Source: Antedon bifida
Taxonomy: Eukaryota > Echinodermata > Crinoidea > Comatulida > Antedonidae
Direction of reading: 5' to 3'
NCBI GenBank assembly: GCA_963402885.1
Contig: OY727101.1
Location: 16,716,417 to 16,780,416 of the forward strand
DNA length: 64,000 nucleotides
Shown here: one piece after another, positions 49,077-61,500 of the stretch
Layout: each line of letters begins with the position of its first letter
Numbering within the stretch: position 1 is the first letter of the stretch
Program-made: the position numbers and the translations under genes
The notes under the pieces: model-generated
The model's input: the letters and a program-made list of their open reading frames with translations, nothing else
Databases searched by the model: none
Told to the model about the DNA's origin: nothing

Positions 49077-49445
49077 ATGAATATTCAACACCATATCATG
49101 AATATTCAACAACATAAGCATGAATATTCAACACCATATCATGAATATTCAACAACATAAGCATGAATATTCAACACCATATCATGATTATTCAACACCA
49201 TATCATGAATATTCAACACCATATCATGAATATTCAACACCATATCATGAATATTCAACACCATATCATGAATATTCTAACACCATATCATGAATATTCA
49301 ACACCAAATCATGAATATTCTAACACCATATCATGAATATTCTAACACCATATCATGAATATTCTAACACCATATCATGAATATTCTAACACCATATCAT
49401 GAATATTCTAATACCATATCATGAATATTCAACACCATAAATCAT
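49077..49445. repeat. Satellite, about 20-bp units, about 17 copies
   Basis: Consensus ATCATGAATATTCAACACCAT, in two forms (ATTCAACACC and ATTCTAACACC) arranged in blocks. It lies 500-870 bp beyond the GPR137 stop codon, possibly in the 3' UTR. There are no unique spacers, so it is not a CRISPR-type array. Confidence 0.92.
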
Positions 49446-49949
49446 GACTATTCAAAATCTAGTCACACAGTAACATTTAATATGTTTGACATATGGGTTG
49501 GGAATATCTGTCCAGGAAACATGCTGTCTGGTTGGTACAGGAGGCTATTCTGTGGACATACAGTATGACAGCTAAATTCTTTAGTAGTAAAACGATGAAT
49601 ATTCAACAACATATTTATAATAATATATTGTTTTATCATTTTTTGTACATAAAAAATGACAGCAAGGTTGAATTTTTTTCATGAAAAACTACCAGCATTT
49701 TTCGTCTTATCATTTATCAATCAATTGTACTCTTACTTACTGACATACTACCATTGCTGAAATCAGGCTGTTACATCAGTTGATGTTTTAAGTGATCTGT
49801 ATGTTAATTTTTAATCACATGACAGATTAGAAATCAACAGAGCATGACGATCTAGCTTTACAAACCAATGCGATTATCCAAATTTGAGAATTTGGGATCT
49901 TCATTCCTTTGAAAACTTCACTAAAGCTGATTGGCTGAAGATATGATTT

Positions 49950-52900
49950 TCAGTCGTAGATTTGCTGATAGCCGCCGATTGAAACTCTGCCCGAGAAAAG
50001 TAATGGTGGCGTGGTCCCAGGCATGATGTACTGTCCTCCTGATGAGTAACTGTTGCTACGGATAATCGTCCCGTATCCCAACTGCGGGGTTCCGTTTATC
50101 GGTGTACACGGTGAATGCATATCAGTAGAAAGGCTGTCAAAACAGAACAAAATATGAGTTAAAAATAACTATAGTGAGACATTTATTGAATAGGCAAACT
50201 GCTATGATTGTTTGTTTCCTACATTCCTTGTTGTTTTATCATGCTAATTACTTCCTTATTTACAAACAACCTGTCCTATTGGTATATAAGTACTCTTGGC
50301 GTTGTTTTCTGTTCTTCTGATGATGAGAATCGTTTCTCGAAACATGTCACATTTTAAGGTAGTTTGCCTATTCATTAAATGCCTCACTATAGTTATTTTA
50401 ACTCGTAAGTTCGGTGGAATCATTCATGATTTATGTAGAACAAAATATAAGGTTCAAATACATCTTGATTGAATAAAACATAATAAATACATTTCACACC
50501 ATTCATTTTTTATACAAATTGAAAACTTCAAATATAAAATAAATAAGAAGCATATTAAATATTTCACAAGCAATTATAATAATGGCTTTTATGTCATACT
50601 ATCATGGCAATAAAATTGAATTGTGGGTAGAATAGTATTGTATAATGTGGTTTCATCATTATGTATTACTATTAATAATTATAGATAGGCAGGGTGGGAT
50701 TGTCATTAAAATGAAAAGTAAAAGTAACTGAACATGCATTAGAACTCGTGAATACATTTCTAATAGAATAATAACAACAACCTTGGCAAGTGATAAATGG
50801 TTAATGGTTTTAAATTTATATAGCGCAAAATACAAATAGTCTCTATGCGCTGTTTAGCACAAGTGTGAAAATGAAAATGTTGATGTAAAATAAACCACAA
50901 ATAGCCTTAAAATTGACCAAGACAACAGAAAAAGTCTGAAAACGGAATTTCACATCACCACACTGTTTCACTAACTTTATTTATTTATTCACAAGTGTCA
51001 TAGTGATGTGAGCATCTGACTATCTTGCCTAACAAACAATAAAATGTATATGAAAAAAATAATGAATTCACACAGAACGAAACAAGTGAGTCTTCAAGTG
51101 AGCTTTGAAGATCGAAACGGAGGGAGACTCACGAATCATCAAAGGCAAAGAGTTCCAGAATTTTGGAGCAGCGATCATGAAAGATCGCTCCCCTCATGAC
51201 TTCAATCTACACCGTGGATAGTGAAGAGTGGTTAAGTCAGACGTTGACCAGAGGGAACGAGTACAGGGTCAGAAAATATTAAATAAGCGAGGATTATATT
51301 GAAATTATGGGTTCACCCAATACCAGTATCACAAGATGAAATATGCAATTCATATAACTGAAGAAGTCGCTATATACCTCTGTCTACACTATCAAACTTT
51401 ATGCGACAAAAAAAATGTGATGTGCCTATGGACATGTCATATCACTACCATATTTGGGCATATCACTACCATATTTGGGCATATCACTACCATATTTGGG
51501 CATATCACTACCATATTTGGGCATATCACTACCATATTTGGGCACATCACACTGGTTTGATAGTGTAGACAGAGCATTACAGTCAGTGCACTTTGCTCAA
51601 TCAAATAATTTATGTATTGTAGGGTGGGAAACGTCATTGAAATAAAAAGTAAAAGTAAATTAACACATGTCTGATCTCATTTATGAATAATTAATAGTCA
51701 ATATATGGAAATTCATGCATTCTATACATTATCTACTTATAAATTCACTTTCTGGTTGTCTCCTTTCAACTACAGTATGACTTTTTAAATATCATATTTG
51801 CTTATTGTCTGTGTATCAATATATCCATTGTTATCCACTGTATTGATTTTAGTCATTTGCTTTTGAAATTTTCCAAATATAATTTGGAAAATACAAAATA
51901 TCTATAATAATATATGGTTATGGTTTCATATGATATGAAAATCAAATGAAAGAAATATGTAGAAACATGTTTAATGAGTTAATACAAATTGGTTCTATTC
52001 ATAGTATGTGTTACATAAAATAGGGCTTCGTAGAATAAGAAATTATCATAGTCTGAAGTAATATTGGGAGAGGGGGTGGGGTGCTGGGAAGTCTACAGTA
52101 CATTTCCAGTACCATGGAAACCGCTTGATCAACCAAGCACATCTACTGTAGTATGTAACAGTCAACCAATCATGTGATTGTATCTTCTTTTAGTTTTTTT
52201 TGTTCATGTTTTGAAAGTTTCATTTCAAACTCATTGCATACAGTAGTCTGCATTTCACTAGGAAAACTTTTTAAGATTGTAAGTAGTACCGTTATTAATA
52301 CTTACTCTCCGGATGCTGTGTTTGAATTAAACGCTCGGCAAAGATCATCCTCACTGTCATATCGTCGTGGGTTGTCAAAGAAATAAGCTTTAGAGGGCGT
52401 TCTATTCACATTCTTAACTTCTGGTGCAGTCTGAAAAAAAATACAGAAATAATTTTGTCTTCCATATTTTTTAGAAATTAGATGATGATCCTAAATAAAG
52501 ATTGAAACGTTGAATCATGGCTTGCCTCACGTTATTTGGAGTCAGTTTTATACTATTTTATTTTAGAATTGGCAAAATATATCATGACTCAAAATTCAGT
52601 TTTACCTAAAAAAATTAATACATCTTTCAGTAACCAATTTTCTAAATGACAACATTTCCAAATTTTATAAAGGCACTTAAAAGGTACCAAATATTACGGC
52701 AAACAAATTCAACAGTATCTTATGGACAGACAGACGTACAGTAATCTAGGTGGTGGATCCAGGATTTTGCTAACATATAATATTAACAGTCTTTCAAAAG
52801 TAGATCAAGAAGTAGTTGATAATTTAATTTAGCTGTCAAATGACATTACTGTAAGTCAGCTATTGCGTACCATACACAAACTATGACTAACAAAATGTAC

Positions 52901-55900
52901 AACTTTTTAGATGATCCCTTCTCCAATTTTTCAAAAAAAATTCTTGAAGATCATAAATTTAAATAGCATACAAAATGTTTAATGAATTCAAGATTTGCAT
53001 ACTGTAAACTTGAACCAGATAATATATAAGTTGTTACAAACAACGGTTTAAAGACAATTCTAAGAAAAATACAGTAGAACAACAAAATGTCCCTTAATAG
53101 AGTTGGCTGTAGTGTTAAAACATATTTCCCCCTTGGTTCGTTTAACAGGAATGTGTCCCCTTAATGGAGTAACTAAAAAAAGGAGGTCTACTGTGTAATA
53201 CCACGGACCTATAAGCTATAATTTATAGGTCCATGTAATACTAATATATTTTAAAATGTCTTCAGGACACACTACTCTTCAAATGATTTATCAACAGTCC
53301 TATTCTTCATACAGTAATATCTTTTATAAATAATATAATTTTAATATAGAATATGACATTGACACTTCATTTGTCCATCCTTTGATGCCTTTTGAAGGTC
53401 ATGCATGGTTGCACTTCAAATAATATATCATAATAGTCATAGCATATCTTTTAAAAATATAGAATACATTACAATACAGTATCTGAACAACTCCTCCTAT
53501 GGGACAACCCTATTGAAAGGACACTCCTATTAAAAGGAAAGTTTGTTTTATGTCTCGAAGTGTCCCCTTAATAGATGTTCTAACTATACTTTTGATATAC
53601 AGTACTTTGTATCATAGAACTCCTTTGGAACACCGCTATTGAAGGGGCACCCTATTAAAATGACGAATGAAGTTTGTTTTGTGTCTGGAAAGTGTCCCCT
53701 AACTATACTTTTGATATACAGTACATCTCCTCCTTTGGGACATCCCTATTGAAGGGACACCCTATTAAAAGAATCAGCTTGTTTTGTGTCCCGAAAGTGT
53801 CCCCTTAATAGATGTTCTACTGTACTTTGATATACTTTGCATCAAGTTTTTTTAACTTGAAAATTGCTTTAATTTCCTCAACATTCAATTGAGAACAGAA
53901 AGAAAGGAAGCCAACAGTAAACAACAGGAAAGCGAATTGTAAGATGAATAACGAAGACCGTTTTTTTATATATTGGAAGATTAAAATATCAGACGAAAAG
54001 TTTAAAAATAATACTCGATTTCCTTACATTATTAACATTTTTAATCAGTAAAAAAGGGGGCTTCCAGAAATGTAGAGTACATAGCTTGATTTATTAATGC
54101 ATTCAATTCAATTCAATTCATTTATTTTCCAGAAGACATAAAATGCATAAAATACAATCAAAAATACAAACACAAGAAAACTAACACCAGTCTGGCGGAT
54201 TGTAGAAAAGTGACGAAGTCACTATGTGAGTACACTCCTTCTGGTGCAGACAAAAACAAGTTAACAGCAAAAGACATTAAATAAGGCAGGGAAAAACTTA
54301 GAGGAACCAAAAAGGCACAAATCAGTCACTTCAATAGGGAGGGTATCCCACAACCTCGAAAAAGAAATAAAAGCAGAAAAAAAAATGCATTATTTATTAT
54401 GCTTATTTTGTGCATGATCGATATGTAGATAATTATAATACATCGTGGGCTACGAACAAAACATCAACATGTGACAATAAAATGACATATTCAACAAAAA
54501 ATTTAAAAACAAAATATTTTTCTGGAGAACAATATAACTTTAACTGGTTATTTGAAAAAGGTCTCAAGATCCTAAATAGTAAAATAAATTTGTAGTTTCA
54601 TATTTTAATGTAATATTTGGCAAATAAACATGAAACTACATTATTTTTTTGTTATCTTTGTTGAAATTGAAAATGTGTGTTCTATTCCAAATTTACCAAC
54701 AAAGGTGACCTAATTTTTGTAAACAATAAATTTACAGTACAGTACAGTACATTATCATTCAATTGAAAATGAAAGTATAGTTAAGTATAGCTATTTTCTC
54801 ATATGAATTACACAACAAATTTGACAAACAAAAGTACAATAGATTTTGTGAACCATGTTATTTGATTTTGAAACAGTTTTAACCACATTCAAACAAACAG
54901 ATTAGCACTAAATATAGTTAGTCACTTTGGGGTTTTTTTGAAAAATTTTAAAGTGTCAGGAAGTATGATGTAGACAGAAATGTTTGAATATTTTTTTTTT
55001 ATTATTTTTACAAAGTACTGTATTACTACAATTACAATTACATTGCAGTTATTTAAAGAATAGTGCCTCTGTTGTGTAAGGAAATAATAAAAGTTATTAT
55101 CATTATTCTGTAATTCAATCAATTTTTGGAAAAATAAAAAATATCAAGTAAAGGTAATGACTATGTGAATGTTGAACCTGTCTGTTCTGCTTGATATGTA
55201 GACACCCTTGTAGTATTATACCACTGGGGCTTTCATGGTATGCTAAGGTCTGACTGTAGCCATAGCATAGAAACATTGCTCTGCAGTCAGGCCAATAGCA
55301 ATCATACATGAAAGCCCCAGTGGTCTATGGGTGTCTACATATCAAGCGGAACACATAGGTTTACATTGATGGGACTTAATCAATTCTTGATATATTCCCC
55401 CTGAAAATCATTTTTTTTTAAAATTTTGTTGTTGAATGTGCAATTTTAATGTCAAAGATTTATTCACTTTTAATAAAAATTGGATCGGAAAAAAATTCTT
55501 TACATGAAAAACCTGTAATTTAAAGTGAAAAATATCAAATTGTCTTAATTTTTAATGTTTTTTATGGATGTTAAATACTCTTTTATACCAGTAATACTTT
55601 TCTGGTTTTAATATACAGTAGTAGTTATTGTATATTTAAACTCTGTCTACACCAGCAGCGGTCTACACTATCAAACTTTATGCGACAAAAAAATGTGATG
55701 TGTCTATGGACATGATGATGCCATATCACTACCATATTTGGGTATATCACTACCATATTTGGGAACATCACACTTTTGTTGTCATGTCACACTAGTTTGA
55801 TAGTGTAGACAGAGCTTTAAACAAAAAATTGTAACAAAGAAAATGATGAATTATCTTACCAATCTTGATGCGTATCTTCTGACACGGAAAAACATGATGA

Positions 55901-58900
55901 CAATAAGTGTTGGCAGGAACTCCCAAAGAAATAAAATTATACAGAAAGTTATATAACGGTATCCTTTTAGATTTCGATAGTCGGCCTAGAAAAAAAAAAT
56001 AATTTAATTTATTTAGAACTTGTGAAATACAGAGTGTTTAATTAGGAGTGGGCAAAATTATTTTTTATCCTATCCATATCCTGTCAGAAAGCCTTTACAG
56101 TAGCTTTTCAGTGTTTTAATCTAGAATTTTACCCAATTTTTAACTAACTTTAAAAGATGTATTGTTCTCCAAAAACATGAAAAATGAAGATTAATAAAAT
56201 CAGATTTTGAATAATGTCATATTTTATTTAAGTTAGTCACTAAACAGAAAGAAAAACGAAAAAAAAAAATTATGTTTTCGCATATAAAAATATGAACAAA
56301 ACAGTTCCAAATTCAGCCAATTTTTTTTTCAGGTAAATATTTTTTATTTAGATTTAATCTTTGGTCAAAGTAAATAACTATTATGCAATATCAAAATGGC
56401 AATATTTTTTCAGAGTGACAATGTATCTTTAACCTGAAATTTGGTTTTCTTCCTATCTTTATTCCATTGTAACTCAAACAAATGCCTACCATTTCAAACT
56501 ACATGTAAATGTGTGTTAGATCAACAGACATAATAAATGAAATGTTGACATTAAAACTCACTTGGTCAGAAACATTTGGCCAACTGTACCCAAAATTCTC
56601 TTGGTTGTTACAGGCCACAGCAATAATGTTGTACGCTGTCCTTGTAAGGTACAGGAACGTAATGATAATGCAGGCTGCTGTTGCATGACACACTGTTGTA
56701 CCCTGACAAACGAAACAAAAAACAGTGACAAAACACCGGTACACTGTATATTCTTTTCTACAGATTTATGGATTTAAGAAGTCAATTTCGATATATGAGT
56801 GGAAAGCAGATCAGTGCAATAGAATTATTTATTTATATTTACTAATTGTTTACTAATTTATGTTTACTAATTGTTGGTTTGAAAAAAAGAACATTTCAAA
56901 TAACTTATTATTACAAACCAGATGAACATTTTCAATCATATTTATTTATATGTTGATATTAATATGTTAAAACTGTAATTAATTTAGCAATAGTTATTTG
57001 AACTGTACTTCTTATAATTTGCATTTTTTTTCTACATTTTGATTTAAAAAAAAATTTTTTTATAAGCCACGTCCAACAGTAAGCAACTTGCAGGATGGAT
57101 CAAATATTTTATAATTTATCATGCTTATTTATTAGACTCATTTGAGGCTTAGGGAGTGGAATTGAAAAAGTTGTGAGTTAAACCCTGGTACTAGGTCAGG
57201 ATTTATTTATTCTTCCCTAATCTAGGGGGTATTAATAATAAAACTGAATAACATCAAAAAGTGACTCTGCATTAATGGTACCCTTTTCACATTGCTTCTG
57301 GACCCTGACACAGACTAGGCTGAGGCATCAACACCAGTGTTTTATATGATGTGCACCCCAGTGTTAAACTCCAGAGTTTTGCAAGGTAAATATAAAAGGG
57401 CTATGTTCATTTCATTCCGTACGGTCAGCAATAAATCACTTACCTTATCATATTGAATAAACTAATAAAGGCAATGGGCCAATGTTAGTTTATCCAGGTA
57501 AGTTATCACAATAGTCAGATATTTACTCTAAGCAAATATCAATATTGGATATTTATCACATGACATGTATCCAATGATAAAAAAAATAAAAAGGTGCCTG
57601 GCAAAATTTCTATAATATTTCTAGCACAGAACATTTTTTATAGTATTTTAAATAAGTATATAAAATTTTAGATTTCAATCTATTTCGAATGTTGCAATAA
57701 CCGTATCATACTACTCCTGTAATTATGGTCTGATGTCAAATAGGCTTATCAGATAATTTCCTTCATTAGGTCAAATTCTGTGAGGCCTAAAGGATTTTCG
57801 AAAAACAATTTTTAATGTATCAAACAGCAGGTCACCCCGATAATATCTATTTTGCTATTGTTCTTGGCTAAGACACTGGGGACTATTTGATCCATGTAGA
57901 TAAATTATAACATGAACGATCTATCTATCAATAACTTTTTTTAAAGACATCAGCAATTTTCAACAAATTAGTGTTCTTATCGTATGCTAAAACGGCTATT
58001 AATGCATGCATGTTGTAAAAATATGTCAAAGCTTTACTCAATATAAATTAGAGAGGAAATATTGTGGATAAAAAAAATTTTTTTTTTCATACACATAAAA
58101 GCGAGAAACACTCCAATTTCAGGATGGATCAACTATTAAATTGCTTTAAACCAAGTCCCATTTCAGGCATAGGGAGTGGAGTACAAAACAGTATATAACT
58201 ATAACCTTTGTACTGACTATACCTACCCTTGCTTCTAACAGTACATTTGCTGATGTCATTCTTGCTAATTTCCATATTACAACAGATAATGAAATTCCTC
58301 CAGTGAAAAACAATATACCACTAATTATCACTCGTACATGTACAATTATGTCCTTCTCAAATTTTGTAGAAAGTATTACCGCTAATAAATTTACTAAAAA
58401 GAATGTTATAACTAAGAATGCAACACCAGTCCGAAGAAGCAGTTTTTTCCTCCTGTATTTTTCTGGTTCGTATCTTATCTTTGCTTTGAAAACAACCTGA
58501 AAAATGAGAGAGAACAAAACAATTCATTAAATAAACTAAATGTTGAAAGCCAGGCAGTTGGCAGATTTTTCTATACCACCAGTTCAGTACCACATACAAG
58601 TTAATCTGTAATGCCATGGCATCCTTCATTTAGTTAAAATTTCTCAACACGACTGCATTTAGAATTTGTTATGCTTTTTTTTAACACTGCTAAGATTGTA
58701 TGATTGGATCTTATTTTAAAATTTCACTTCACTAGTTTAAATTTGAAAAAAAAATATAAAAAAAAACGCTGTGGTTACACTTTGTGGAATGCAAACTCCG
58801 CAACGTTAGAGATCAGACACACTATTGTAATTTATATGCATGAGAAGATCGAAACATGAAAAACATCCCTATCTAGGCAATGAGAAATGATGAGTAACGG

Positions 58901-59571
58901 AATAAAAACATTATTTGTTAAGAGTCGAACACACAACCCTTTGATCCCAAGCTATTCGAACAAATCAAGAAGGCGTCAAATGAATCAAGAAGGCGTCAAA
59001 TGAATCAAGAAGGCGTTCAACTTTTTTTTTAAATACAGTTCGATTACTGTGAAAATGTGTATGGGTATTTTATTTAATTAATCGACCAATCACAATAGTG
59101 CGCATGTCGGAACTGTAACCACATTTCGTAAGCTAATACACGCACCTGTCCAAAGTATACTATAAGAAGACAAAGTGTTGTAAACTGGAGGCACACTGGA
59201 AAGCAATATAACAAGAAATATGCGCACAAATTCAATGTGTTCGCTAAATCACAATTGAAAATGTAAAACGAAAACAGTGTAGTCCTTAATGCTGCCCATA
59301 TTAAACAGAGAAAGAGAAATACTGTTTGGTAGCTTTTCCGTTTGTGTTTGTAGTATAAAATTAAGAACAACTGGACGTAAACAAAGAAGAACAGAAAGCT
59401 GTAGAGAACGATGAAAGTGATGGTAAAGCTTAGCTCCACACTTGGTGGGACAGCAGGTCCTGTGATGGGCACAGCAGGTGGCTTAGACGCCGATCGCATT
59501 TCCAGCCTCGAACTTGACATTGCACTCGTTTTCATCTTGTTGAATAGACGAACCAAAATGATGTATACCAT
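49950..59571 (-). CDS. GPR137/GPR137B-like: GPR137-family seven-transmembrane lysosomal protein (complete)
   Basis: Members sit in the lysosomal membrane and promote Rag GTPase/mTORC1 activity. They are GPCR-like in topology with no established ligand. Exons: 59571-59146, 58496-58227, 56702-56562, 55985-55860, 52430-52306, 50133-49950, all GT-AG and in phase. Length is 423 residues from the ATG at 59571 or 411 from 59535, which has a better -3 A. Exon 1 has TM1 (FTITFIVLYSFLFFFVYVQL), the conserved loop YYKHKRKSYQTVFLFLCLIW, ALRTTLFSFYIFN and TM3 ending VYFGQ. Exon 2 (VVFKAKIRYEPEKYRR) holds TM4-TM5. Exon 3 holds TM6 and the luminal WPNVSDQ, with an N-V-S glycosylation site. Exon 4 holds TM7 (FLWEFLPTLIVIMFFRVRR). 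The cytoplasmic tail has the family motif KAYFFDNPRRYDSEDDL. Invertebrates usually have one member, so vertebrate GPR137, GPR137B and GPR137C would be co-orthologues. The gene is convergent with RAB3GAP2. Confidence 0.95.
50156..50404 (+). mobile_element. Inverted-repeat element with hammerhead-like core
   Basis: About 48-bp inverted ends: GAGTTAAAAATAACTATAGT at the left, ACTATAGTTATTTTAACTC at the right. Inside, at 50317-50342, CTGATGA is followed by a GAGAA...TTCTC hairpin and GAAA, a hammerhead-type core. The element starts about 22 bp upstream of the GPR137 exon 6 acceptor on the opposite strand. Confidence 0.6.
50810..51290. mobile_element. Probable degraded retroelement
   Basis: Begins TTTAAATTTATATAGCGCAA with CTATGCGCTGTTTAGCAC. 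A GC-richer block at 51070-51260 follows (GGAGGGAGACTCACGAATCA, AAAGATCGCTCCCCTCATGA). Composition differs from the flanks. The family is not recognised. Confidence 0.4.
51376..51578. mobile_element. MITE-1 copy with five internal subrepeats
   Basis: Five consecutive near-identical units of ATATCACTACCATATTTGGG (about 51437-51542) lie between normal inverted ends. Other copies have one to three. Confidence 0.9.
53062..53199. mobile_element. MITE-3 copy
   Basis: TACAGTAGAACAACAAAATG at the left, GGAGGTCTACTGTGTAAT at the right, with internal GTGTTAAAACATAT and GTGTCCCCTTAATGG. The TA at each end could be the duplicated target, as in Tc1/mariner elements. Confidence 0.7.
53206..53236. repeat. 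Short hairpin
   Basis: GGACCTATAA and TTATAGGTCC, separated by GCTATAAT. Confidence 0.65.
53465..53835. repeat. Degenerate tandem MITE-3 units
   Basis: About three units of roughly 120 bp share CTCCTTTGGGACA, GAAGGGACACCCTATTAAAA, GTGTCC(C/G)GAAAGTGTCCCC and TTAATAGATGTTCTACTGTA. Confidence 0.75.
54090..54370 (-). mobile_element. Probable retroelement 3' end
   Basis: A TTCAA run followed by TTCATTTATTTTCCAGAAGAC and a unique 200-bp block, then a poly-A-rich end. Similar T-rich openings occur near 11570 and 20195. Confidence 0.4.
55182..55352. mobile_element. Palindromic MITE, about 75-bp arms
   Basis: GTTCTGCTTGATATGTAGAC at the left is inverted as GTCTACATATCAAGCGGAAC at the right. Inner arms CCACTGGGGCTTTCATG and CATGAAAGCCCCAGTGG match exactly. 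Confidence 0.85.
55643..55819. mobile_element. MITE-1 copy (GPR137 intron)
   Basis: Complete. The right end lies about 40 bp from the exon 4 donor. Confidence 0.83.
56150..56432. mobile_element. Short diverged relative of the 41679-42240 element
   Basis: AAAAGATGTATTGTTCTCC at the left and AGTGACAATGTATCTTTAA at the right, with TAAATAACTATTATGCAAT resembling the interior of the longer element. Confidence 0.55.
57278..57410. mobile_element. MITE-4 copy 2
   Basis: GGTACCCTTTTCACATTG at the left and GTAAATATAAAAGGGCTA at the right, with the shared inner AAACTCCAGAGTTTTGCAAG. Confidence 0.65.
58970..59022. repeat. Three tandem 18-bp units
   Basis: AATCAAGAAGGCGTCAAATG repeated nearly exactly, the last unit diverging, shortly downstream of the GPR137 exon 1 donor. 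Confidence 0.8.
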
Positions 59572-60790
59572 TAATGATACATTTTCACTTTTAAGTTTTT
59601 GTTGCTGAAATTAAACTCGGAAAAGCTCAGTAAACTTGAATTTGTGGGTAGTTGGCTAACATTCTATCCAAGAAGGTTGACGTTCGCGAACAAAATTTTG
59701 TTGAATGTGATCGATTTCCTCGGTGAATTCCATTGAACTTTGACCGATATTTAAAATTGATGGCGTACTTCTCAGAATTTGAAGCAAAATCATCACACAT
59801 GCTTGTTTTATCATAATCGTTTACTTTTCAATATAGTGACTTAATGATACATACCGGGAATACTAATTTTATTTATTTATTTATTTATTTATTTTATTCA
59901 ATTTTCAGGCACAAAAATACATGACAACAAGACAGCGGTGCATGCAGCACCCTGAGGATTGCCATGAGTGCAAAGCATGCACTATCGAGATGGCTCTCTA
60001 TATACTGCACTTGAACATATAAGTAAACCATCATAAATACAAAGAAATAAAAATTTTAAAATTGCGAGGCATCAAGTTGAACAATCATTAAAATTGAATA
60101 AATATATATATATAAATATTATGTACAGATAAAAATGATTGTTTAAAGATAAAAAAAATAAAAAGTTTAAAGTTGCCTGACATAAGACCAGAGAGCTGTC
60201 ACAAATACGGTGTTAAAACTAAATAAAGAATGTTCTCTAATATAATTAGGAATCTCTTGCTATACACGGGGAAAATTAGTGTACAATGAATATTTAAAAG
60301 AATTCTGTGGACATCATACCAAACGACATAACCATATTCTTCTTTCGAGTTAAAGTAATTGCATCAATTTCGTTGTTTAGCATTTAAGAAAATTATTTTA
60401 TTTTCGTTTATGGGTGCAATAATGATAAACTGGTGTACCGGAGTTGAATAAGAAATACTAATTGAAGTTGTCGGGTTGTGATCTATATTTCCAAGATGAC
60501 CTATCGATAACTTTAGATATATTTAGTGTGTATGATATCACTATTCTATAATATATATTTTTTGTAATGGGGATTGTTATTTGGCCTCATCATGTATCAT
60601 TATTTTTTGTCTAGATTGCTCCTATTAACGGTTTAATTTTTGTGCAGGCTTCACAAACTGTCTTTGGCTTCTCCTCCAAAAGACCACTAGACCAAAGACC
60701 TTCAGATATTTAGTTTAACGCGAAAACAAATTATTAATACATTAAGCGCATTGAGAGCTTGCTTATAATTATGCGCTATATAAGAACAGA
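59572..60790. other. Divergent intergenic region, GPR137 side
   Basis: It should contain the GPR137 promoter, which I cannot pinpoint. Contents: a TTTA microsatellite at 59868-59896 and the dispersed repeat partner at 59893-60005. The rest is AT-rich without exon-like sequence. Confidence 0.5.
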
Positions 60791-60791
60791 C

Positions 60792-60792
<1 letters not shown>

Positions 60793-60874
<82 letters not shown>
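60793..60874. repeat. (ATT)n microsatellite, about 27 units
   Basis: An uninterrupted ATT/TTA run of about 82 bp, likely length-polymorphic. Confidence 0.95.
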
Positions 60875-60876
<2 letters not shown>

Positions 60877-61029
60877 AATTGAAAACAAAAATGGACTACA
60901 AAAGTTGACAACATTTAAATAACGTACTATTATGTGTGGGTGTGTCTGTGATGATCGGGGTTTAGAGGGGGGTGGGGGTCGAATTTATTTATTTGTTTTT
61001 TGTTGTATTTGTATGTTTGTTCTAATTGT

Positions 61030-61500
61030 GGTGTGATAATAAATAGGATTTAGTTTAGCACGTGCCCTCTATAAATATTTTGGCTGTACATGAGCACAGC
61101 CTGATAGGCTAATAAATAGGATTTAGTTTAGCACGTGCCCTCTATAAACATTTTGGTTGTACATGAGCACAGCCTGGTAGTAAATAGGATTTAGATTAGC
61201 ACCTTGCCCTACTATACCCATTTTGGTTGTATTTTTGCGCACAGTTGTGATAATAATAGGATTTAGTTTACCACCTTGCGCTACTATACCCATTTTGGTT
61301 GTATTTTTGCGCACAGTTGTGATAATTAGGATTTTGTTTACGACTGTGCGCTACTATACACACTTTGGTTGTTGCGCACAGTGATACTAAATAGGATTTA
61401 GTTTACCATCTGTGCGCTCCCTACACCCATTTTGGTTGTACTTACTTGCGCACTGATAAATAAATAGGATTAGGTTCACCACTGTGCGCTACTACTATAC
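61030..61500. repeat. Tandem array of about 60-85-bp units, about 7 copies
   Basis: Units begin AATAGGATTTAGTTTA and contain TGCGC(T)ACTATA, CATTTTGGTTGTA and GCGCACAGT. The first two are nearly identical over AGCACGTGCCCTCTATAAA. The array ends about 110 bp before the start codon of the next gene, so it may overlap its promoter. Confidence 0.88.

Noticed and set aside
49077-49445. CRISPR-like regular repeats
   Set aside because: Animal nuclear DNA; units are contiguous without unique spacers, so it is a satellite.
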